Below are positions 1 to 6,861 of a stretch of DNA of 10,400 nucleotides, one piece after another. Every line of letters begins with the position of its first letter. The first letter of the stretch is position 1. The stretch is from Rubrobacter sp. (GTDB taxonomy: Bacteria; Actinomycetota; Rubrobacteria; Rubrobacterales; Rubrobacteraceae), in the NCBI GenBank assembly GCA_013695335.1, contig JACDAR010000283.1, forward strand, positions 1 through 10,400, given 5' to 3'. The position numbers and the translations under genes were made by a program. The notes below the pieces were generated by a model that worked only from the letters and a program-made list of their open reading frames with translations, was not told the DNA's origin and did no database searches.

Positions 1-290
1 GCAGGAGGACCGAAAACCTTCTGGCGCAGCCGATTCGTCGCTTGTGGGCGATGTTCCGAGGAACTGCCGAGGAACTTAGTATGAGAGCCACGAAATTGAC
101 TAATTGACCAGTTATCCTTGACACCACGCCACGCGGCGTCCCGTTCACACCTCTCAAGAGGTGACAGGGTCATAAACTCAGAGCAGAAACCCGAGTAGAT
201 GGCCTGAAACCTTGAGAAAAGCACTGACGAACAAATGCGACGTTTTACAGCTATTTTGCAATCTCAGGAAGAGTGCTGCAAACTATCCCA
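1..290. other. AT-richer stretch without a recognisable gene, likely end of an integrated element
   Basis: No frame here gives a protein I recognise. The + strand frames open at position 1 stop at about 84, 91 and 117. One of them could be the tail of a gene starting left of the window, but I cannot tell which. Blocks 61-120, 181-240 and 241-300 are only about 43-47% GC by hand count, clearly below the genes to the right. A short tandem duplication of CCGAGGAACT lies near 55-78. Because this stretch abuts a displaced tRNA 3' fragment, I infer that it is the terminal part of an integrative element extending leftward. A TTGACA at 118-123 has no convincing -10 partner. Confidence 0.45.
148..163. 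repeat. Inverted repeat CACCTCT-CA-AGAGGTG
   Basis: Two perfect 7-nt arms (148-154 and 157-163) are separated by 2 nt. As RNA this makes a 6-bp stem with a TCAA loop and no following T-run, so it is not an obvious terminator. It could be an operator for a dimeric regulator or an element-end structure. Function unknown. Confidence 0.4.
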
Positions 291-336
291 CAGCTTTTGC
301 ACGGCGGAGGTCAGGGTTCGAATCCCCTCGGCTCCA
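291..336 (+). pseudogene. Displaced, decayed 3' half of tRNA-Ala(UGC); candidate attachment site
   Basis: From 296 the sequence reads as the 3' half of a bacterial tRNA-Ala(UGC). It has the anticodon loop TTTGCAC (296-302), the 3' anticodon stem GGCGG, the variable loop AGGTC, a T-arm around TTCGAAT, and an acceptor strand CGGCTCC plus A ending at 336. That strand places U at position 70, as expected for the G3:U70 alanine identity pair. Nothing upstream resembles the 5' half or a D-arm. The T-stem is broken: AGGG faces CCCCT, so one G appears to be missing. Tyrosine-recombinase elements that integrate at tRNA anticodon loops restore the tRNA at one end and leave such a 3' fragment at the other. 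A tmRNA 3' end also carries G3:U70, but the anticodon arm match makes tRNA-Ala the better reading. Confidence 0.8.
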
Positions 337-353
337 CACATGGAAAGGTTCCG

Positions 354-1208
354 TTGATCGCTGATCGTAATACTGAAGAGAATAGCCTGCCCTTTGACCT
401 TGGGGCTTTTGATCTCGACGGCACGGTTTTGCGGCGGGATCTCGAAATTTCGGATCGAACCACAACCGTCATGCGCCGACTGCGGGAACTTGGGATGCGC
501 CTGGTCGTGGCCACGGGGCGGCGTTTCGAAGGGGCCAGGAAGCACGCCGAAAGACTGGGCTTCGCGGGTTCGGACCCCTTGATCTGCTACGGCGGCTCAA
601 TGGTCCGGCGAATGAACGGCGAGACGCTGCTGCGACGCGCGCTGCCGCGTGACGTGAGCATTGAGGCCGTCGAATGGGCTGCGGAGCGTGATCTGCACGC
701 CAGGGTCTTCGTGGACGGGCGCGTCGTTACCTCTCCAGAGAATCCCGCCACCGAACAGTATATGCGCCGGGACGAGCCGAACGTCTCAGTAGTGGATTCC
801 CCAGCGGAATGGTTGAGGGAAGATGGGGAAGAGCCGATCAAACTGGTCATCGTGGACCGGCCCAGCGAGGTCTCCCGCTGGCTGGACGAGGCGAGGGAGG
901 CTTTCCGGGGGAGGCTTTTCGTGACCCGTAGCCTGCCTCACTACGTTGAGATAGGCGGGCTCGAAGGTACGAAATCCAGGGCGCTGGAGTTTCTGTGCGG
1001 GCACTGGGACGTTGATCCAGCCCGCACCATAGCCTTCGGGGACGCTGATAACGACGTGGATATGCTCCAGTTCGCCGGGCGCGGCGTCGCCGTCGGCGGC
1101 CTCACGGACGAGGTGCGCGAAGCTGCGGACGAGGTGATTCCTCCTGTCGAAGAGGACGGCGTCGCCGCCTATCTGGAGCGGCTGCTCGCGGGGGATGGGG
1201 GAGCTTAG
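354..1208 (+). CDS. Cof-type HAD-superfamily phosphatase
   Basis: Predicted cytosolic Mg-dependent phosphatase of the HAD superfamily, Cof/IIB type, 284 residues, a normal length. Visible motifs are the nucleophile motif DLDGT (D20, D22), T54 in VVATGR, the motif III lysine K207 in GTKSRAL, and the acidic motif IV GDADND (D230, D234). The cap domain occupies roughly residues 85-195. Substrates of this family are mostly sugar phosphates or flavin-related phosphates and cannot be read from sequence. I chose TTG at 354 because GGAAAGG (342-348) sits 5 nt upstream. A longer frame from ATG 273 would translate through the tRNA fragment and is rejected. The stop shares a G with the GTG of the next gene (TAGTG), so the two are translationally coupled. 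Confidence 0.87.
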   Translation: MIADRNTEENSLPFDLGAFDLDGTVLRRDLEISDRTTTVMRRLRELGMRLVVATGRRFEGARKHAERLGFAGSDPLICYGGSMVRRMNGETLLRRALPRDVSIEAVEWAAERDLHARVFVDGRVVTSPENPATEQYMRRDEPNVSVVDSPAEWLREDGEEPIKLVIVDRPSEVSRWLDEAREAFRGRLFVTRSLPHYVEIGGLEGTKSRALEFLCGHWDVDPARTIAFGDADNDVDMLQFAGRGVAVGGLTDEVREAADEVIPPVEEDGVAAYLERLLAGDGGA

Positions 1209-2023
1209 TGCCGGAGCTGCCAGAGACTACGGTCATTTCAGAAGACGTTCTCTCGCTGGCCGGTGGCAGGGAGGTGCTGCGGGCCGCAGTGTTTCGGCCT
1301 GACGTCACCAACGTTGAGCCCGAGGAGTTCACGAGGAGGCTCGTAGGGCTGACGCTGCGCGGTACTGGACGGCGCGGGAAGATTATAGTTCTGGACTTCG
1401 GCGGGGTGGTCGGTTTGATCCACCTTGTCATCTCGGGCCGGGTACTCCGACTCCCAGAGTGGACGGAGCCGGACCTCACGAACACCGCGGTTCTGGAGTT
1501 CGAGGGAGGTGTGACGCTCTCTTTCGCCAAACTCTGGCTCGGGTACTTTCACCTTTACGAACCGGGGACCGTGGACGGGCACCCCCTGATCTCACGCCTC
1601 GGACCCGAACCTTTTTCGGAGGATTTCACTCAGGAATACCTGACGAAAGCCCTGTCCCGCAAGGCGAACATCAAGGGGCTGCTCCTGGATCAATCGGTAG
1701 TGGCGGGGCTGGGCAACATCTACGTGGACGAGGTTCTGTTCACCGCAGGCGTTCATCCCACCCGCAAAGCCAACACCCTCACGCCGGATGAGGTACTGAA
1801 AGTCCACGCCGCTTCCCGCGACATCTTGCGCCGCGCCATAGAATTGCGGGGCACCACCTTCGACTCCTACCACGACGCTTTCGGGGAGACCGGGAAGTAC
1901 CAGCATCAACTCCTGGTCTTCGACAGGGAGGGCGAGCCATGCCCGGTCTGCGGCACGGAGATCGTCAAATTGCGCGTCGCTGGCAGGGGAACCCACGTTT
2001 GCCCGCATTGCCAGCCTGTATAG
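1208..2023 (+). CDS. Fpg/Nei-family DNA glycosylase/AP lyase with altered lesion-recognition residues
   Basis: Base-excision repair enzyme of the formamidopyrimidine-DNA glycosylase fold, 271 residues. The catalytic Pro2-Glu3 follow the initiator directly (start MPELPE), K58 matches the conserved catalytic-domain lysine, and the helix-two-turn-helix contains GLGNIY (N170). A C-terminal zinc finger C245-X2-C248-X16-C265-X2-C268 carries the conserved R260. These residues imply an active bifunctional glycosylase. The residues that E. coli Fpg inserts opposite 8-oxoguanine (M74, R109, F111 in DPRRFG) appear here as I75, W110 and G112, within the segment 104-117 that lacks any DPRRFG-like motif. 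Substrate preference may therefore differ from standard MutM. GTG start, overlapping the HAD stop by one base. The family is certain; the mutM/fpg name is not, so no symbol is given. Confidence 0.9.
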   Translation: MPELPETTVISEDVLSLAGGREVLRAAVFRPDVTNVEPEEFTRRLVGLTLRGTGRRGKIIVLDFGGVVGLIHLVISGRVLRLPEWTEPDLTNTAVLEFEGGVTLSFAKLWLGYFHLYEPGTVDGHPLISRLGPEPFSEDFTQEYLTKALSRKANIKGLLLDQSVVAGLGNIYVDEVLFTAGVHPTRKANTLTPDEVLKVHAASRDILRRAIELRGTTFDSYHDAFGETGKYQHQLLVFDREGEPCPVCGTEIVKLRVAGRGTHVCPHCQPV

Positions 2024-2038
2024 GCTTCGGGAGAAAGG

Positions 2039-2683
2039 TTATCCGCCGGAGTCGTCGCCATTCTGCTGGCCCTCGGGGGCGTTGGGCGCCGACCCCTGGT
2101 TTTCGCCGTCCGCATCCGGGGGGAGATCGATGATCTTCGGATTGGATTTCGCCAGTTCGCTGGCGTCTGCGTAATATTTTTCGGCCTGCTTGTGATCGTC
2201 GCCAGCTTGGCTGAGGATTTTGAGCGCGCGGTCCCGGTTCTCCTTCAGGGCAGGGTCTTTCTCCATGATCCCGTAGAACTCTATCTCCCTGGCTTCGGAT
2301 GAGAGCTGGGCGCCCATCGCCTTCGAGAGGAGACCTCCGTATTTCTTGATGACAGGGTCTACGTCCAGCTCCCGCATGTTCTGCATGCCGGTCGAGGCGC
2401 TCTGGAGGCTACCGCGGGCTTTCTGAAGCGTCTCGCGGGCCTCGGTGATTTTATCCTTCTGTTTATCAGGGTCTTCACCGGCTTCGATCTTCTCCCGCGC
2501 CGATCCGTACGACTCGCGGGCCTGGTCGAAGAGCTGGTTGTGCTTCGCGATTTCATCGTTAGCCCTGGACACTTCGTTCTCGGCCTCTTTGTGCTGGTCG
2601 CTCAATACCCCGGAGCATCCAGAAAGCACGAAGGAGAACGAGATCACGACGACCAACGCGAGAACGTTTAATATATGCCTCAT
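2039..2683 (-). CDS. Putative coiled-coil lipoprotein
   Basis: 214 residues starting at ATG 2683. The N-terminus is a textbook lipoprotein signal: short basic start (MRH), hydrophobic stretch at about 5-20, and lipobox L-S-G-C with the lipidated cysteine at C23. The mature part is highly charged and helical, rich in E, K, Q, A and D with coiled-coil spacing, at about 26-190. It ends in a low-complexity tail rich in G, N, P and D. The general plan resembles YkyA-type cell-wall-associated lipoproteins, but I see no diagnostic motif and assign no function. A longer frame upstream is rejected because the signal peptide starts at this Met. No Shine-Dalgarno is visible; the preceding bases are pyrimidine-rich. 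It converges on the Fpg-family gene, leaving only 15 nt between the stops. Confidence 0.82.
   Translation of the reverse strand: MRHILNVLALVVVISFSFVLSGCSGVLSDQHKEAENEVSRANDEIAKHNQLFDQARESYGSAREKIEAGEDPDKQKDKITEARETLQKARGSLQSASTGMQNMRELDVDPVIKKYGGLLSKAMGAQLSSEAREIEFYGIMEKDPALKENRDRALKILSQAGDDHKQAEKYYADASELAKSNPKIIDLPPDADGENQGSAPNAPEGQQNGDDSGG
2669..2674 (+). promoter_or_regulatory. Possible -10 element (TAATAT) for leaderless transcription of the 2682 gene
   Basis: TAATAT stands 7 nt before the ATG at 2682, so a transcript from it would begin at or next to the start codon. That would explain the absence of an upstream ribosome site. There is no good -35 hexamer, and the element lies inside the first codons of the opposite-strand lipoprotein gene. 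Speculative. Confidence 0.3.
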
Positions 2684-3101
2684 GAGAGAAGGAAGTTTAC
2701 CGCCTTTCGGACTGGGTTTCTCCCCGTGGGAACGGGCCAGGCGGCTGCTCGGACGCTTCGCGTCGCGGCTCCGCCCCGGACCCCGGCGGAAGCCGTCAGA
2801 GGTCCATCCAGCCCTCGACGAAAAGGCCGCCACAGCCATTCAGGAACACGAAAGATCCCACGCCAGCCTCTTCGACAGGGCTGCAAGGCTCACCGAGAAA
2901 GCCGAACGCCTCGAACACGCCGGCACGCCGAGCGAGAGCGCCAGCAACCGCGCCGGACGCGCCAGGGATGAAGCGGCTGCCGAACTCGCAGTTCTGCGCG
3001 CCTCTTTCGCCGCGGATGCGGGCAAGTGGGGGCTTATAGCCCTCGACCGCCAACTCCGGCGCCGGTACCCCGGGCTCGAATTAACCGAGCACGGCGCCTA
3101 G
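2682..3101 (+). CDS. Hypothetical charged helical protein
   Basis: 139 residues if it starts at ATG 2682. I do not recognise a family. The first 35 residues are Arg-rich (ERARRLLGRFASRLRPG). A long helical, probably coiled-coil segment rich in A, E and R follows at about 50-115, and the C-terminus contains WGLIALDRQLRRRYPGLE. There is no signal peptide or membrane segment. Third positions are strongly G/C through the frame, as in the neighbouring genes, which supports real coding. The start is uncertain: ATG 2682 has no upstream ribosome site, while an SD-like GAGAGAAGGAAG lies just inside the frame without a usable start after it. A frame extending up to 2445 would be antisense to the lipoprotein and is not accepted. 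It converges on the membrane protein gene at 3126. Confidence 0.6.
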   Translation: MREGSLPPFGLGFSPWERARRLLGRFASRLRPGPRRKPSEVHPALDEKAATAIQEHERSHASLFDRAARLTEKAERLEHAGTPSESASNRAGRARDEAAAELAVLRASFAADAGKWGLIALDRQLRRRYPGLELTEHGA

Positions 3102-3125
3102 CCTGGCAGGGAGTTCTCTTATCTT

Positions 3126-3584
3126 CTAACCGCCGCTGGAAGTGGCGGAGCTGATTGCTTCCTTCACCAGCCTGCGGGCCTCGGGGCCTGTCTTCGGGTT
3201 CAGGAACAGGAAGGCCACGCCCGCCGCGAGTAGCAGCAGCAAGAAACGGGAGCCTCCACCACCCTTTTTGATTTTCTCGCCCCGCACCCGCTTGCTGCCC
3301 TGCTGGGCGGCCATCGCGGCGGCCTCGACCTGTTTGCGGAGCTTGTCGTCGTCCCAGAGGCGGGTGACGATGTCCGTGGCGTCCTCGCCCGAAAGCTCGT
3401 TGTAGATATTGCGGGCCGACTCGATAAAGACGCGGAGGTTATCCCTGAGATCATCGTCGTAGAGCAACCGCCCCACAACGGGCCTCGCGCCCTCGTATGC
3501 GGCGACTACCGACGCTACGGGTATGAACCTCGTTTCCTCGGCCTGTTCCTTCAGCCTTTCGGCCCGGCTCTTTCTTCCGAACAC
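3126..3584 (-). CDS. Small single-pass membrane protein, unknown function
   Basis: 152 residues from GTG 3584, preceded by a strong ribosome site GGGAGG 6 nt upstream. The cytoplasmic-type N-terminal region (1-110) is charged and helical, with an acidic run LYDDDLRDNL near 41-50 and a basic Gly-rich patch (about 98-112) just before one membrane segment at about 113-129. A short tail rich in R, K and S follows. The layout (basic patch, one membrane helix, short tail) is like YtxH-type small stress proteins with the order of domains reversed, so I do not assign that family. It lies 90 nt downstream of ileS on the same strand. It could be read through from ileS or use its own promoter; a TATGAT at 3641-3636 is a possible -10 without a clear -35. 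Confidence 0.78.
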   Translation of the reverse strand: MFGRKSRAERLKEQAEETRFIPVASVVAAYEGARPVVGRLLYDDDLRDNLRVFIESARNIYNELSGEDATDIVTRLWDDDKLRKQVEAAAMAAQQGSKRVRGEKIKKGGGGSRFLLLLLAAGVAFLFLNPKTGPEARRLVKEAISSATSSGG

Positions 3585-3674
3585 AGTGGACCTCCCTATT
3601 GTTCTTTACGCTCCCTTATGGCGTTGACCCCACCCATCATACCCTTTTTCGTTATTCTCTATCCTGACGAAAGA

Positions 3675-6600
3675 CTACCCCAGCGGCTCCACCCTCACCC
3701 GCAACTTTTCGCCGTCCACGCTCAGGTTTTCGCCGTCCGAGTCGCCGCCGTCCAGGTCGAGGTCCCTTGCCAGCACCTCGGCCTTGAAGTACTCGCCCCA
3801 TCGGCTGTCCAGAAGATTCCTTACCCGCTCGCTCCCCGAGACCCCGACAGAGACTGAAGCCTCTATCTTGAAGCCCTTATCCCGGCGCAGGTTCTGAACC
3901 TTATGGACCAGCTCGCGCACAAGCCCTTCGTCCAGAAGTTCCTGGTCGAGGTCGGTGGAGAGCGCGACCGAGATGTCGCCAACGAGGCTTCCGTCGTACA
4001 TTTCGTAGCCAGGCTTCTTTCCATGCACTGACAACAAATCTCCGGGAGTCAGAGTCACCTCTTGACCATCTACCTCAACTATAACGGGTTCCTTGTCTTG
4101 GGCAGCGCGCATTTTCGTTTCCGGGGAAAGTTCGGTGAGAGCCTGCGCGATCTGGGGTGCCAATCTGCCATATTTCGGACCGATTATGGAAAAATCGGGT
4201 CTAAGATCGTACGCGATTACGTCCTCTGTTGAACCAAAGCGCAACTCCTTGATATTTAGTTCGTTTAGCACCACTTCTTCTAAGCTCTCGACACTCTCTT
4301 GAAGCTCCGCATTGTCTTCTCCTGGCACGACGACGACTTCCCTAAGCGGCTGACGGGTCTTTATGGCCGCCGCATTCCTTACTGCCCGCCCCAGAGCCAC
4401 AATGCGCCGAGCGCCTTCCATGCGGCGCGAGAGGTCGCGGTCGATAAGGTCTTCATCAACCTCGGGCCACTCTGAGAGATGCACGCTTTCGGGAGGGCCG
4501 CCGTCCACGTTCGTTACCAGGTTCTGGTAGAGAGACTCTGCCACGAACGGCGTGAATGGGGCGGCGAGCCTGGCGACAGTCACCAGGCACTCGTACAGGG
4601 TGGAGTGGGCGGACTTCTTGTCGTCGTCGTCTTCGCTCTTCCAGAAACGTCGGCGGCTGCGCCTGACGTACCAGTTGGAGAGCTCATCCACGAACGCGCC
4701 GAGCGCCCGGCCCGCCGCCGTCACGTCGTAGTCGTCCAGCTCCTGCGTGACCATCTGCACCGTGAGCTGCAATTCGGAGAGGACCCAGCGATCCATCAGG
4801 CTGCGGCGCTCGGGCGGCACGAAATCCGTCTTCGGGTCGAAGCCGTCTATGCGGGCGTAGGTGACGAAGAACGAGTACGTGTTCCAGAGGGTCAGCAGGT
4901 ATTTGCGAACCGCCTCATCTACCTGATCCTCTGAAAAACGCCGCGTGTTGCCAGGGCTCGTTGACGTATACAGTGCCCACCGCAGCGCGTCCGCGCCCTG
5001 CCTGTTGAAAAGTTCCCACGGGTCTATGACGTTGCCGAGGGATTTGCTCATTTTCTTGCCTTCGGCGTCCAGGATGTGCCCCAGCACCAGGCACGTCTTG
5101 TATGGCGCTTGATCGAAGAGCATCGTGTTCACGGCAAGCAGCGAGTAGAACCAGCCCCGCGTCTGGTCCACGGCCTCGCAGATGTAATCTGCCGGGAACT
5201 GCCTGTCAAAATGTTCCTCAGCCGCGGCGCCGCCGTTCGGATAAGCCCACTGGGCGAAAGGCATGCTCCCCGAGTCGAACCACACGTCGAGAACCTCGGG
5301 GACGCGGGTTGCCTCTTCTCCGGTTTCAGGATGACGGATGCGAACCCTGTCTATGTACGGTCGGTGCAGGTCTTCCGGGACGGGGTCTATTGCCAGCTCC
5401 CGTAGTTCTTCCACGCTTCCGACGACCACGACATCGCCGGATTCGGTGCGCCAGACAGGCAGGGGCGTTCCCCAGAAGCGCTCGCGGGAGAGCGCCCAGT
5501 CTATGTTGTTCTTTAGCCAGTCCCCGAAGCGGCCCCACTTCACGTGGTCGGGGACCCAGTTGATCCCCTCGTTCTCCGAGAGCAACCTGTCGAGCACCCG
5601 CGTCGTCCTGGCGTACCAGGCGCGCTTGGCGTAGTACAGAAGTGGTGATCCGCAGCGCCAGCAGTGCGGGTAGGCGTGCTCGTAGTCCTCTACGCGGAAG
5701 AGCAATCCTCGATCTCGTAGATCCTCGATGACCATGGCGTCCGTGTCCTTGACGAACTTTCCGGCGAAGCGTCCCGAATGTTCGTCGAAGGCCCCGTCCG
5801 ATTTTACCGGGTGGATCGTTGGCAGGTCGTATTTGCGCCCGCTGCTGGCGTCCGTCTCGCCGAAGGCGGGGCTGATCTGGACCACCCCCGTCCCCTCGGT
5901 GGTGGTGACGTAATCCCCGAGAACCACGGTCCACAGCCTCTCCCGGTCCCCGGTCCCGTTGACTGGAACGTCGTCGAAGACGCGCCTGTATCTCATGCCA
6001 TCTAGCTCGCGTCCTTTGACGGTCGAGGCAACCCGGTAGTCCGCATCTCCGAGTACCCGTTCCAACGCCTCCTCGGCGATTATCAACGTCTCACCGTTGA
6101 GCTCCGCCATCGCATAGTCCACATCAGGGTGAACCGTGACCGCGGCGTTTGGTATGAGGGTCCAGGGCTGCGTGGTCCAGGCCAGGAGGTAGGTGTCATC
6201 TTCGTCTGCCAGCGGCATCTTCGCGTAGAGGCTCGGGTCCACTACTGGGTCTGGATACTGCTGGTAGCCAAGGGCGACCTCGGCTGCGGAGAGGGAGGTT
6301 TGATCCCGAGGACAGTGGGCGCTGACTTTGTAGCCTTCGTAGAGAAGGTCTTTCTCATGCAGGGTTTTGAGCGCCCACCACACGCTCTCTATGTAGGAAT
6401 CGTCGAGGGTGCGGTACGGGTCGTCCATATCCACCCAGAAGCCCATGCGGGCGCTCATCCGCTTCCACTCGTCCACGTATCGGAACACGGACTCTCGGCA
6501 CAGGCGATTGAACTCCTCGACGCCATACTCCGCTATGTCGCCCTTGCCGTTGAGGCCGAGCTCTTTCTCGACCTGGATCTCCACTGGCAGGCCGTGCGTG

Positions 6601-6860
6601 TCCCAGCCGCCCTTGCGGACCACCCGATACCCCTGCATGGTCTTGTAGCGTGGGATCAAATCCTTGAAAGAACGCGCAAGAACGTGATGGAATCCAGGCG
6701 CCCCGTTGGCGGTCGGCGGTCCCTCGTAGAATACGAAAGGTTCGTCCTCGGGGCGTTCTTCGACCGACTTCTCGAAGGCGCCGATCTTCTCCCAGAAGCC
6801 GAGCATCTCCTCCTCCAGCTTCGGGAAATTCACCCGCGAATTCACCTGATCAAAAACCAT
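3675..6860 (-). CDS. ileS: Isoleucyl-tRNA synthetase, type 2, with GXHH signature motif
   Basis: Charges tRNA-Ile with isoleucine in the cytosol. 1061 residues, the usual size for the eukaryote-like type-2 bacterial IleRS. In order: Rossmann start with GPPTANG and, in place of HIGH, G56-F57-H58-H59; the CP1 editing domain with TTQPWTLIPN; the WFDSGSMP and DQTRGWFYS catalytic-core segments; KMSKS at 603-607; then the helical anticodon-binding domain and the C-terminal extension typical of type 2. I chose ATG 6860 because the protein begins in family fashion (MVFDQV) and GGAGAGGAAG lies just upstream. The open frame running up to 7190 translates the T-box leader and is artefactual. Type-2 enzymes are generally much less sensitive to mupirocin than type 1. 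Expression should rise when uncharged tRNA-Ile accumulates, through the T-box. Confidence 0.97.
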   Translation of the reverse strand: MVFDQVNSRVNFPKLEEEMLGFWEKIGAFEKSVEERPEDEPFVFYEGPPTANGAPGFHHVLARSFKDLIPRYKTMQGYRVVRKGGWDTHGLPVEIQVEKELGLNGKGDIAEYGVEEFNRLCRESVFRYVDEWKRMSARMGFWVDMDDPYRTLDDSYIESVWWALKTLHEKDLLYEGYKVSAHCPRDQTSLSAAEVALGYQQYPDPVVDPSLYAKMPLADEDDTYLLAWTTQPWTLIPNAAVTVHPDVDYAMAELNGETLIIAEEALERVLGDADYRVASTVKGRELDGMRYRRVFDDVPVNGTGDRERLWTVVLGDYVTTTEGTGVVQISPAFGETDASSGRKYDLPTIHPVKSDGAFDEHSGRFAGKFVKDTDAMVIEDLRDRGLLFRVEDYEHAYPHCWRCGSPLLYYAKRAWYARTTRVLDRLLSENEGINWVPDHVKWGRFGDWLKNNIDWALSRERFWGTPLPVWRTESGDVVVVGSVEELRELAIDPVPEDLHRPYIDRVRIRHPETGEEATRVPEVLDVWFDSGSMPFAQWAYPNGGAAAEEHFDRQFPADYICEAVDQTRGWFYSLLAVNTMLFDQAPYKTCLVLGHILDAEGKKMSKSLGNVIDPWELFNRQGADALRWALYTSTSPGNTRRFSEDQVDEAVRKYLLTLWNTYSFFVTYARIDGFDPKTDFVPPERRSLMDRWVLSELQLTVQMVTQELDDYDVTAAGRALGAFVDELSNWYVRRSRRRFWKSEDDDDKKSAHSTLYECLVTVARLAAPFTPFVAESLYQNLVTNVDGGPPESVHLSEWPEVDEDLIDRDLSRRMEGARRIVALGRAVRNAAAIKTRQPLREVVVVPGEDNAELQESVESLEEVVLNELNIKELRFGSTEDVIAYDLRPDFSIIGPKYGRLAPQIAQALTELSPETKMRAAQDKEPVIVEVDGQEVTLTPGDLLSVHGKKPGYEMYDGSLVGDISVALSTDLDQELLDEGLVRELVHKVQNLRRDKGFKIEASVSVGVSGSERVRNLLDSRWGEYFKAEVLARDLDLDGGDSDGENLSVDGEKLRVRVEPLG

Positions 6861-6861
6861 A

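Noticed and set aside
118..123. TTGACA as a -35 promoter element
   Set aside because: No acceptable -10 hexamer occurs 16-19 nt downstream.
215..338. tmRNA (ssrA) 3' end
   Set aside because: The acceptor with G3:U70 fits, but the anticodon loop, anticodon stem and variable loop match tRNA-Ala, and no tag-peptide frame ending in ALAA is present upstream.
273..353. Upstream extension of the HAD gene to ATG 273
   Set aside because: It would translate through the tRNA fragment. TTG 354 has a well-placed ribosome site and gives the normal family length.
264..545. Several - strand open frames across the tRNA fragment and the HAD gene start
   Set aside because: They are antisense translations of the tRNA-Ala 3' half, a well-known source of spurious proteins, and run opposite to a clear HAD reading frame.
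2445..2681. N-terminal extension of the hypothetical gene to 2445
   Set aside because: It is fully antisense to the lipoprotein gene, which has a clear signal peptide; the extension's Ser/Cys-rich composition is that of a shadow frame.
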